Positions 11,516 through 21,702 of a stretch of DNA of 64,000 nt are shown here, in pieces (position 1 is the stretch's first letter; every line of letters begins with the position of its first letter). The position numbers and the translations under genes are program-made. The notes under the pieces were generated by a model. It saw only the letters and a list, made by a program, of their open reading frames with translations. It was not told where the DNA came from and did not search any database. This DNA is from Pholiota molesta (lineage: Eukaryota > Basidiomycota > Agaricomycetes > Agaricales > Strophariaceae). The DNA lies in the NCBI GenBank assembly GCA_014925825.1, contig JACGCK010000043.1:186001-250000 (forward strand). The letters run 5' to 3'.

Positions 11516-13635
11516 TCCCTTATATGGAAGGTGTTCGCAGTACTAAAAGTACCGCTGTCATCCTTAAAAGGAAATAAATGACCTCCAATCCTCGGGATTG
11601 GTTGTATGAGGTAGCCGAATGCCACGGTTTTGATCAAAGACGTCCACATTCAGTCCACATTAGTCATTGGATTGGTTGCTTGTAAAAATCAATTGACCGC
11701 GACAAGACGAAGAGAAATCGATACCGGGGATCAGATAAGGCAGAATCGCTTCAAGCGCAAGCCGATTAATCCAATCCTGCATCGAGTAACCCTCTAGCAA
11801 TCCTCTGGTTTGAAGATTTCTTCTAGATTTATTCCTTTAGTAGAAAGTTTAGACCTGCCCCAGGAGACAATCGGGTCGCCAGCCTCGCAAAAAAAGAGAT
11901 GATGCAGCCCACTCAGTCAGCACTTTACAGCCTCAAAGCTTCCATTCCCATGTCATAGAATTGTTTGCGGTTGACTCCATAATCGAGTAACGTTTCGGCC
12001 TACGCAAGCGCAGCAAGGTAATTGAAACATCCACGATGACGCGAAGCACCCAATTGCACCGGAATGAACCCCCTTTTGTCTTTCAATGCGGTCAGATGTC
12101 CGATACCGCGAGGGAATGCAGTCTTAATACCAAGGAGTAAAACTCATGGAGTAACCTTTGCTTGAAAGTGATAAGCAGTGACAAGCACCGAGTGATCCAT
12201 CTATGCTCCGATGAACTGTCGTTTATCGATGGATACCCATAATGCAGAAGAAGATCACCTGGTCTGCTTTCAATGGCCGACTAGAGCACGAGAGCAAATC
12301 CAGTCCGAAGAGGCTGAGAAAGACGACCTGAAGGCACTCAAGCACCAAACAGATACAGGACCAAGCGATAAGACGAAAGACAGCATCAAGCGAACAAGCT
12401 GCTGCTCCGGGCCAAATTCGAGACGTTTCCAGCACGACGAGTCACGAGACAGTATAAATCCACGGCACGTCAATTGAGCGCATATATGCACTGCCTTTGG
12501 GCGTTAATGCCCGTTGAGTATGGGCGCTAGCGGCGGCTAACTGTCCAAAAAGATAGAGCAAATGAAGGCAGACGCGTCCAGTTTCAGCCAAAGAGGGTGC
12601 AACAAGAGCCGGGGCCTTCTGTTTCGAGTGCTCGGGGTTTATAACCAAGACGCATACATGTGGTCCACACTTTCCCGTCGGCAGGCGTGGATGGCCAATC
12701 TTCTCGATGGGCGTATCACCACCAGAGGTTCTACTCTGATAACAAGGCGAAGTCAGAGCTCTCCAGAAGTGATGCCAGAGCTGCTTAAGAGGTGCGAGAG
12801 TCTGATATTACTAGACTCGCGATGTGACATGCCGCACAGCAAGAAGACCCAGTCAAAAAGTGCGTTTGCGTAGCTAGAGGTGAATGAGTGAGTGAGCTGC
12901 ATGGGAGATGAGATACAAGAGAAACGTGTCTTTCGTGTATATCACATATGCCAAGGTCAGCATACAGAGGGTTCAGAAAAGGCGAACAATGGGGAGTAAA
13001 GAGAAGAATTTGAATCTCCGCTATGCATTGTGCAAGTGTTATCTTTGATTAATTAATGTCACGTGATCGCGTATCGCGTCGCGTTCGACGCGTCTCGATT
13101 CCCAAATTCATTTCCTTTTCGTTCAATCGATAGACGCAATTCTTGAGAGTTATATAATAAGATGAGAGAACAATAAAACTTTAGGTCTAACTTGATGTGT
13201 GACTACAACTGCAGAGCGAAATACAGAAAAGCGGATTCGTTCAGACTACTACATTCATGAATCGTAAGTACATTGAATATGCGTGGATGCGTCGAGTAGT
13301 ATACATAAATAGCGTTATCTTATAAAAAGATTTGGGAATTCGTTGCGAGCCATGAGACATGAGACATATGCGTAGAGGTTAATCATTGAATAACATCATG
13401 CAATGCAAAAACGAGGGAGAGAGCAGCGACAGAAAAACAGGAAAACGGGGCGAGCGAGAAAAAAAGGTTTATGAAGAGGCAGAATAATCGTGTAAGCACT
13501 GAGAACACCAAAAAAATAAACTCTCTTGCAGCGGAAAATCAAAACCTGGTTCCTTGCCAGCAGGAAAAGACATTCAAAAGTTGACGAAGATGCCAAAACC
13601 AAAAGCAACCTCACCATCAAAATCATTCAATCACA
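11516..13635. other. Gene-poor intergenic stretch
   Basis: About 2.1 kb without a supportable gene. Open frames at 12211-12477 and 12562-12873 have no recognisable domain, no introns and no promoter signal. Around 13060-13105 there is a CG-rich cluster (CACGTGATCGCG, then GTCGCGTTCGACGCGTC) containing an ACGCGT hexamer with no adjacent gene start. Confidence 0.4.
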
Positions 13636-16600
13636 CTAATCAGCCTGAGCAGCCGCCGCACCCGCACCCACATTATCAAAGTTCAACGGGCCCACCCGGC
13701 TCCGGCGCCTCGCATACTCGCTCTGCCTCGCCCTCTTCTTCGCACTCAGCACCACATTCCCCGCACCGCCCGCACTAGGCGCGCCCGCACGCCGCCCCCG
13801 TAGCTCGCCCGCGACACCTTCGCGCCGATGCTCGAGCGCGTCTTCCCCCCGCCCGACGACACGCGCGGCGCCAGCCCGCTATGCCCGCTCGCGACGCTGC
13901 TCCCCGACGCGACGCGATTGGTCGCCGCGCGCTGCGACGCGAGCCGTGCGATGACCTTGGAGCGCGAGATGCGGGGCTTGCGGCCGTTGAGGGAACGCAC
14001 GACGGGCTTGGAGGACTGGTCTTCTGCGTCGCCGGTGCCGCTGGCTTCCTTGGCTCCGCGGGATGCTTCGCCAGCCGGAGAAGTACGTTTCTTGATGGGG
14101 GTGGGGATGCCAGATTGCGGAGGCAGCGCTAAGGGTGTGCTGAATATACCGCCAGGCCTCGGTGAGAATGTGTTATGAGGAGCGTGTGTTGGTTTCGGAG
14201 ACGCGACAGAGGACTGTTCGTGATCATACCAAGAGCCGATGGTATCGGGGACTGATACCTGATTCCTGAACCAGCCTTCAAGTTCGACGACGACGCGACA
14301 GCGGAGCTTCGATGGGCTTTGGCTAGGGAGCTGGCAGTAGGTGCAAGGAGGCGAGACGTCGAGAAAGTCTCGAAGAGGATGTTCCAGCGGTTGATACACG
14401 AGAAGTGACGGAAGATGAGGTCATGATCTTCTTCGAACCCATACTGCTGACAGGATCCGTCGCCGACAATCGCGAGGACGCTCTGGTGCCAACAGAAGAG
14501 ATATTACTCGAGCTGGGCCGCGTTTTGCTTGCAGCAGTTCCAGCGACAGAGCCTGCACGCGAACCTGGTCCCGATAGCAGGCTGCTGCGGCTCGTACGCG
14601 TGCTGCCATTGCTAAGGATGCTGTTGCGGCTAGTCGTGTTAAACGACGGCAACGGCGACCTGGAGCGAGAGGACGACGCAATAGATCCCTTTCCACCTGC
14701 GGCGGCGCTTTCTCTTTCCATTGTTAACACGGATGGAAGGGGGTTTGCTGCCACTAGCAACAGCAGTGGTCGGACGAGCAGGAGCAGCCGCGGATTTCTT
14801 CGTACCGATCAATGAGGGCGGGCCCATCTTCTCCTTCACAGATTCGGTTTTGGTTGGCATTGGTTTTGTAAGTTTGCTAGGGGCAGTATCAGCTGGCTTG
14901 CCACGGTTCCATACACTTTGGACGAGGGTTTTGGCAGAAGACAAGAATCCAAATCGGGAGGGTTTCGGTTTCGGTTTTTCTGGACATAGTACAACGTATC
15001 AATGGTAGGTCTTCCAGAAAGTGGTAGTAAAAACTTACGCAAAACGCTGGGTCGGGGTCGCCCAACACTCTTTCGAGGGCCAGCCCATGAGCCGCGCTGC
15101 TCCTCCTTCGGGCGCGATTTGCCTCAAGTTTCTTACGGATCGCCTCCTTCTCCTTCTCGAGCTCAGCAGCGCGAAGCAACTCCTCTGCCTCCCGCTTTCG
15201 TTCATCCTCAGGACTAAGTTCAGCCTCAGGATCCATACGAGCGCGTTTGCCGTTTCCATCCGACTCTTCCTCGTCATCGTCGTCATCATCCAACCAAAGG
15301 CCCCGGGGATAACAGCTCTGGCGCGGCGTCCGTTGCTGATAACCCTCGTAGCACTAGCACGGCCAGCAAGCGCGCTTGGCCGCCTCGACCCACCGCCATC
15401 CCGCTCAAGCGCGTTAGACTTGCGCTTACGGCCTATCACAACCTTCTCGTCTTCTTTCTTCTCAGGGGAGCGCTCAGTGCGTTTCTTGAGAACATCATCA
15501 ATGCCCTGCATCTTCTGGAACTCCTGATCGTGCATCTTCTGGAACTTGTCGGTGATCTCGCCCCGTTTTGACGCAGGGATAGGCTTAATTTCGCGAGGCG
15601 GTTCTTTCTTCGCGCCTGGGTGAAGCTTGGAAATTATCTCAAGCCCGATCTCGTCGACACCATCTTCCTTGAGACGCTGGTTCATCTCCTCCAAGACAGC
15701 GGCGGCGGCAGAGCGGAATTGATTGTTGCTGACATTGTCCTTGGGATGAGGCGACCCGAACATGAATGGTTCAGGAGATTTTGCGGAAAGCCGGACTGGC
15801 GAAGCAGGCACGGATGGGGGGAGATCATCGAAGGTCAACGTTGGGTAGATGCCCCTCATCTGAACATCTTCGTCGTTTCTGGGCGGCCACATGCTTGCGC
15901 CACCAAATCCAAATGCGGTATTGCTGGGCGCCGGACTACCAAATGAAAGGTCGAAGTTTGTCTTGAAAGGCTTCAACTGGGGCGTGCCACCATCGCCATA
16001 GCTGATGTTCGCACTCTGCCCCGAAAGCAGATTATGGTTCACAAGCCTGATGGTCGTTGTAGGTTGCGCCTGTCGTGTGGGGGTCGCAGGAGCACCTAGC
16101 CCAAAACCCATGCTCAGGCGGGCATTGGCTGGAGCTGGGAGACCTGGACGAAGCGCGTGCCCGGGAAGAGGGACCTCGGTTTCGCCGTCGACAGACATGC
16201 GATTGTCATCGAGGGTAAAGTGGTCCGTTTGGGGCATGCTCGTGGATTCGGGTAGAGAGGAGTAAGGGGTCGACTTCAACGCAAGCTCATCGTTCATTTG
16301 CGGCGGAGCGAGGGTGGCCGTAGAGCTGCTTCCACTAGAGGTCGTCGAAGAGGCCTTGGAATTCCCCCGCTTGAGGCCGAGGGAAGTCGCAAGGGCTTTG
16401 ATAGACGAACCTACGCTGGAAGCTGGAGGAGACATACAAAGGGCGCGTCAGTACAAGGATCGCCCTTTATGAATGTTTTTCTTGCCTTTAGAGCTTCCTG
16501 TGCCGAACTCTCCCGTTCCACCATTGTTTATTGTACGCTGGGAGGTAAGCGTGCCCTGTGATGAGCCCTCTTCTTCCTCCTGAATGCTGTCCATAACCAT

Positions 16601-16924
16601 CTCCCACTGCTCGCTCTGCCGTGGATACTGGCCGTGATGAGATGGTTCGTCATTCATTGCTTCTTCCTCTTCCTCCGTCTCTTCATGCTGCTCCTTTGTC
16701 ATCTGTGCCTGAACTGGAATCGGTCCATCCGATTCGCTTCTAGCGGCAATGCTCAAAGGCGAATCCTTTGGTAGTGTCTGGGCATGTTGTCTGAGTTTCT
16801 GAATAAGGTCGACGTTTTTGCCTGAGGCCTTTATGGAGTGGATCTTGCAGAGCTTAACGAGCTGATCCCGCTTGAGTGAATGCAAGGCGGGCGAGTTGAA
16901 AAGAATTTGTGTCGTAGTCGACAT
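13636..16924 (-). CDS. SAP-domain protein, large basic nuclear-type
   Basis: The start at 16924 opens a SAP motif (LHSLKRDQLVKLCKIHSIKA, then GKNVDLIQKLRQHA), a short helix-extended-loop-helix that binds AT-rich or scaffold DNA. The exon continues through an acidic stretch to 16486. A 63-bp intron with a GC donor (AAAG/GCAAGA), a CTGAC branch site and a CAG acceptor (16485-16423) joins it in phase to a long second exon (SSVGSSIKALATSLGLKRGN, ARLSMGFGLGAPATPT, VLEEMNQRLKEDG). The rest is low complexity: DDDDDDEEE, Glu/Arg coiled coil near 15180-15060, a GT-AG intron near 15040-14980, Ser/Arg-rich tracts, and a basic tail KKRARQSEYARRRSRVGPLN ending at 13636. At least four frame shifts occur at about 15290, 14710, 14340 and 13790; those at 15290 and 13790 can be mended by one base. 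Probably a chromatin- or RNA-associated protein. Confidence 0.68.
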
Positions 16925-17289
16925 TGTTTCATGAAAAGAGGTCCTGGCCAGTCGGTGTCGCGGCTTGAAAAGCTCGATGAGTCGGAAAGATGTCGGACGT
17001 CAACGACAATAACGACCTGGTCCCTGGCGACGCGTGCTTGGTGACATGTTCAACCAGAGTCACATGATCGCGTTTGTTGATCATCGTGTGAATTTCGGAT
17101 CAGCGCTCCCAAGCGCCGTTAACTAACAGTGACTGCAAGTTTTATCGCAGTGGCAATATGGCATTCGCGTATAGGACTCTTTGTTTCTCTCGTGAGCTCT
17201 ATTCTTTCTGGCTGGTAGTTTCTAGACTTAATGCGCTGGACTTCGTCGGATAGCGGCTGAAATTTTCAGGCGTACTACATATATCCACT
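16925..17289. promoter_or_regulatory. Probable promoter of the SAP gene and intergenic spacer
   Basis: About 365 bp upstream of the SAP start on the minus strand. It includes a TGATCGCGTTTGTTGATCA partial palindrome near 17065-17085 but no clear TATA box. Confidence 0.3.
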
Positions 17290-17415
17290 CAACTTTCGTG
17301 TTTGTCTCGGATCGCAGCATAAGTCCCTTGCGACCGTTGGTAATTTCCCAGCTGGGTTTTCGAGACTACTTCACCAAGTGCCAAAAGTGCAGATCCGAGA
17401 CAAACACGAAAGTTG
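17290..17415. repeat. Perfect 24-bp inverted repeat with 78-bp spacer
   Basis: The left arm at 17290-17313 begins CAACTTTCGTGTTTGTC. The right arm at 17392-17415 is its exact reverse complement (GATCCGAGACAAACACG and on). The right arm ends two bases before the 193-bp tandem duplication that follows. The spacer has no open frame. Confidence 0.85.
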
Positions 17416-17417
17416 GG

Positions 17418-17803
17418 GATCATCGGATGATCTCGCGGTACATACTATCGTCAACTTGATGTCCTTCCTCAAATCTGTCTGCCAGTCTCTTCGATGCTAG
17501 CATATGGCGGATGTAGTTTCGTCCGCCCACGGCGCACCCAGCGTCAAAGGCCCACATGGTATTAGTGGCTGAGGTGGGCTGGAGGTGACCCCATATGTCC
17601 TCCAAACCGGGATCATCGGATGATCTCGCGGTACATACTATCGTCAACTTGACCTCCTTCCTCGAATCTGTCTGCCAGTCTCTTCGATGCTAGCATATGG
17701 CGGATGTAGTTTCGTCCGCCCACGGCGCACCCAGCGTCAAAGGCCAACATGGTATTAGTGGCTGAGTGGGCTGGAGGTGATCCCATATCGTCCTCCAAAC
17801 CGG
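17418..17803 (-). repeat. 193-bp tandem duplication covering the 3' end of the nucleotidyltransferase gene
   Basis: Copies at 17418-17610 and 17611-17803 are about 95% identical, with both starting GATCATCGGATGATCTCGC. Both read, on the minus strand, FDAGCAVGGRNYIRHMLASK and then MYREIIR with a stop. The copy joined to the gene (17611-17803) has lost a C in a CC pair at about 17770 relative to the other copy, and this throws the gene out of frame before the conserved end. Confidence 0.85.
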
Positions 17804-18542
17804 TGCCGCTCCTCCGTTGATGTCTGGTGGATCCTGATCGAGGAGAGCGTGGATTTGATCAGCACACTCAAACGACAATGAGATTAGCATAGTGCGGATG
17901 GGATGATGAAGTGGGTGAATATCCAACAACTTGACGACCTTCCTGAGCTCTTGAACGCACTCCTGGCGCGCCGCCTGTTGGGCGGGGTGAATAAAATTCT
18001 GCACGAAGTCAATTATCGCGCGACAGCGGGAAAAGTGCGATAAGGATACCTCATATGTCTGCACACTGGTAACTTGATTCTTGATTTTTTCGACTGCTTC
18101 GGCGACAAGATCCAACCTTTTGAGGCCATCATTAAGATAGGCCATAGCCTCCTGACGAAGATGTTCGACATCAGTACGATTTCCGTAAACTGAACGACTC
18201 GAAAGTAGGGCTTCAAGTCGGACGTGGCCCCAGGCCCAATCCGGTCCTTGCCAGATACACATCAGGGAGATTTCGCGCCCACACGCCTCGGCAAGGTCTA
18301 GAAAGCGTCAGAGATAACAAGAACAAGACAGGGAAAGGGAACTCACTTTCACGAAGATCTATAGGTTCACCGCGCTCATGCTCCTTCAGGACGATGAGGA
18401 TATCGACATCGGATTCTTCGTGGGCACGATTACGGGCCACAGAACCGAAGACGCCCGCCCAAAGTATGTCCGTTTGATAGTCCTCATTCTGCCAGATGGG
18501 AGCCATACATTTTCGCATTTGATAGAAGGTGGGAACAGACAT
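17613..18542 (-). CDS. Nucleotidyltransferase-domain protein (polymerase beta / MNT type)
   Basis: The start at 18542 (MSVPTFYQMRKC) leads to ILWAGVFGSVARNRAHEESD followed by VDILIVL. This GS-x(n)-D-x-D pattern is the nucleotide- and metal-binding signature of the NTP_transf_2 fold, seen in minimal nucleotidyltransferases. A 59-bp intron (18298-18356, GTGAGT to TCTAG) joins REN to LAEACGREISLMCIWQGPDW. The C-terminal half is predicted all-helical (AYLNDGLKRLDLVAEAVEKI) and ends in MYREIIR at 17613. One base is missing near 17770, inside the duplicated unit, so the frame as given runs on to 17690 with an unrelated tail. Bacterial relatives of this domain often pair with helical HEPN partners; whether the C-terminal helices here are HEPN-like I cannot show, because no RxxxxH motif is evident. 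Substrate unknown. Confidence 0.62.
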
Positions 18543-19152
18543 GGTGGAAAGGCGACGGTGAGTGCTTGAATAGGAGAGAGAATACGTTGCACTTGGACGG
18601 ATGCTCAGTCGTCCGAGAATGAGGAAGCGCGGATGCATGCCACCGTTCGACGAGGCTCTGTGCAAGCGCTCGCGTGATATGTGACTACTCGAACGTGATG
18701 AAAGCGACTTCCCCACAACGACAGACAACGACGTCCTCGACGTCCCCACCCACCAGCTCTTCGACTTCCTCGACGCCGCTCGTTGTGACGCAAATGGCCG
18801 CCGATGACGATTGAATGTCAATGACGACGCCTGTACCAAGTGTCCAGCAAGCCAAACACCGAGTGCCGCCAAGAATCGCGCAGTCGTCGAACGCATTCCT
18901 CTCTCACTCTGGCCTCAGCGCCAGCAACCGCGATACCCGTCTTGTCACGAACCGTGACGGTGCAGCCGTCTATCTTTGGATCGACAAGTTGCCGCTTTTT
19001 TATAGACGACCGCGACCTGCAGCCTGCAGGTCAAGCATCCCGTCAGCGCTTCGGCTTACAATATCTATAGATTATGGCCTTATTCTAGAGCCTTGGTTCA
19101 CACCAACGTGCCTCTATCGTTCGCACAATACCCGCACCGTAGTCAGTGCTCA

Positions 19153-20343
19153 ATGTCGCTTGCCAAAATCCCCGTCATCGCGCTTACCTCCTGGGCCTTC
19201 AAAAAGTGCATCGCACCTCCCAATCCTCCTCCACCGAAAGACTCGAAAATTATTCGCTCGAACAGAGCTGAGACGGAGTGGTACAGCTATGTCGTCACCC
19301 AATACGCAGCAGTAAGCCCCAGGCTGCATTACTCGCCATTTTACTAGTATCGGTTTGGCTAACGCGATCTGCAAACCGCAGCATCTCCAATACCTAATCG
19401 GCTTTCTCGAGATCACAACAATCCTCGCCTCCACATACCCGTCCTCCCCCCTCTCACGCTGGGTACTCACCCTCACCACCAACTCCACACCAGCGCACCC
19501 AACCTCCGCCTCTCCCCCGCGAACATAATGGGCGCCGCCCTCATCCTCGCCGGCGCCCGCCTCCGCCTCGCCGCCTTCCGCCACATGGGCGCCCTCTTCA
19601 CCTTCGGCGCGAGCATCCACCCGGCCCACCGCCTCGTCACCGCCGGGCCCTACGCCGCCGTGCGGCACCCGAGCTACACGGGCATGCTGCTCTCGCACCC
19701 GGGCTGGTTCCTGTGGCAGCTCGCGCGCGGGGCGTGGGTGCGCGAGAGCGGGCTGCTGGGGACGGCGGTGGGGAAGGTTGCGGTCGGGGCGTATGCGGTG
19801 TTCATTGTGGTGTTCCCGCTTTATCTGGTGCTTTCGAGGATGGAGGTGGAGGACCGGGCGCTGAGGGAGCGGTTTGGGAGGGAGTGGGATGAGTGGGCGG
19901 GGAGAGTTAGGTATCGGGTAATTCCGGCGTGTATTAACACCACATCAAGGGCTAGATTTTCGAAGTCCCATGTTGATGATCTCTTTAGTGACGGCACTAC
20001 AAAGAGCACTCGAATGTATTCAAGAAAAGGTCGTACGAGAATAGCTGCAGTAACACGGCTGAAAGCTTTTATTCAAGAAATAGGGTATCCCGACTCTGCA
20101 TCATACCTGGAAATGCCTCCATTTTTCCAGCTACTTAAAGACTTCAATCATCCCCAATTTTCACCATCCACTTCTCTGGCCCCCTTTCTAATTCTCCGGG
20201 CTGATTTCCAGGATTTGTATTCCCCGCAGCGGTATTGCGATTGCCGTTATACAGCCCCGGATGCGCCTCCTGATCACCTGGAAGCACAATACTCCACTGG
20301 GTGCGCAAAAGCGTGCGTAAATTTTGGTACAGAGATACGCTAG
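19153..20343 (+). CDS. Isoprenylcysteine carboxyl methyltransferase-like membrane protein
   Basis: Exon 1 (19153-19311) starts MSLAKIPVIALTSWAFKKC. A 70-bp GT-AG intron with a GCTAAC branch site joins it to HLQYLIGFLEITTILAS. After one frame shift near 19475 the catalytic half reads NIMGAALILAGARLRLAAFR, GPYAAVRHPSYTGMLL and RMEVEDRALRERFGREWDEW. The GPY..VRHP.Y motif and the E-D-x-x-L-x-x-x-F-G-x-E-[WY] motif are those of the ICMT/phospholipid methyltransferase family, which carboxyl-methylates prenylated CaaX proteins in the ER membrane using SAM. Hydrophobic helices fit a multi-pass protein. Family members usually end soon after the RYR[VL]IPG-type segment. Here one G fewer in CCGGCGTG shifts past a TAA at 19935-19937, and the frame runs on for about 135 unrelated residues to 20343. 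The natural end is probably 19937. Confidence 0.72.
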
Positions 20344-20397
20344 GGGTGCGCGATGGTGAAGGTCAATTCGGTTATCTGAATTAATAGTTAGAGGGGC

Positions 20398-21389
20398 TCA
20401 TAGAGGGAAGTTCGGAATCGCATTGGTAAGAAGACGCACATAAACCGGTGCAGGCTTAGGACTGGCCATCCAGACGCTGACTGCGACCCATGTTGCAGCG
20501 GCACACCAAACTAGGTCTGAGCGGGTGACACAACGAGGAGACTGGCGAGGTTTGTACCGAGAACGACTCCAAAGGCGGCGAGGGCGTGCCAAGAAGAATA
20601 ATCCCGCGGTGGTGGCCAGGACCAGCTGGTGTATATGAGAGGCCGAGGGCAAGGCTAAATGAGACGCACAAAGGCATCTCTTTTAAGTACAGTAAGAATG
20701 CGATAGCGGAATAGACTCACAAGAGAGATATTCGAAAGGATGCTGAATGGCAAGACAAGGAAAAAACGTAGAGGAGCGTGGACAAATGCGATACTGAGCA
20801 GACCGGAGTGTTCAGGGGGGTGATAGACGAATAACGCAAAGTTGGCGAATAGGAGTGCAAGAAGAATGAGTCCTTGGAGTATTGTAGCCACTAGGAACCA
20901 ACGCATCACCTGCAGATTCGGAATGCGGGATTAATCAACAAAATATGACATGTATCTGTACTTGATGGTGCGCACCCAAGAAATGGCCCAAAGTGCCATG
21001 CACAGATTCGCAAAAGGAAGGAATAGGCCGATTGCGTGGACATACGCTCTCTTATCCGTAACAACAACTCTCTTCAATTAAACAAGGCTTGTATGGAATT
21101 TGGAACACACCTTAGTCTCCGCGTCCCTCGTAAACACCAACAGTACACAATACCCAATCTGCCCAACATATATAGCAGCCACATACGCCCCAATGACCGC
21201 AACGTTTGGGGTCAAGGCCGTTGGATAGAGCTTCGCCACTGCCGAAAGCGACGGGTGGGCAACGAACGCGCATGTGGCGACACAGGCGATGTTGATGAGT
21301 AGGGATAGCGGCGTGAGGACTTGCAACCGGACGAGGGCAAGGTACTCTCGGACCGCGGGGTGGGAGATGTCGATGGGTAGCTGCTCCAT
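20398..21389 (-). CDS. Conserved multi-pass membrane protein of unknown function
   Basis: The start at 21389 reads MEQLPIDISHPAVREYLALV. Exon 1 has two hydrophobic segments (LLINIACVATCAFVAHP and VAVIGAYVAAIYVGQIGYCV). GT-AG introns then lead to VHAIGLFLPFANLCMALWAI and to MRWFLVATILQGLILLALLF and FFLVLPFSILSNISLV, and later to VSFSLALGLSYTP, FGVVLGTNLASLLVV and DLVWCAAATWVAVSVWMASP. That gives about seven candidate membrane spans. The last 250 bases change frame twice, so the C-terminus at 20398 is approximate. The pattern resembles an agaricomycete membrane protein family that I know only as uncharacterised. No transporter signature or catalytic residues are seen. Confidence 0.55.
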
Positions 21390-21702
21390 CGTTGGTATAG
21401 GGGTTTAGTGGAAGGGCGGTTTGGTAGGAGTGGATTTGAGAGGGAGTTATAAGGGAGTGTGCTAGACCAGACCTAGGCATGATGTCATGCGGACATTGGT
21501 GGCTCGATTTGGACAGATCATAGGCGCTTAATATCAGATGACGTCATCACAATACGGCCTGGCTCAGCGCTTCGACGTTCGACGATCAACTTGTTATGCT
21601 CAGTCAGAAACCGAAGATACTTAGATATGCGGTCATAATAGAAGCATAAAATTGATAACAGAATTTTGCTCATTCCGTCGTTTATCTAACCTCCTTTGTA
21701 CA
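21390..21702. other. Intergenic / promoter side of the membrane protein
   Basis: About 310 bp that hold the probable promoter of the membrane protein (minus strand) and the 3' flank of the cyclase remnant. Nothing recognised. Confidence 0.35.

Noticed and set aside
12211..12873. Two plus-strand open frames as a gene
   Set aside because: No domain, no plausible intron joining them and no promoter; the lengths are within what is expected by chance.
13828..14815. Plus-strand open frames at 13828-14178 and 14405-14815
   Set aside because: They overlap the low-complexity Ser/Arg coding sequence of the SAP gene on the minus strand, which has family-like wording through to its C-terminus.
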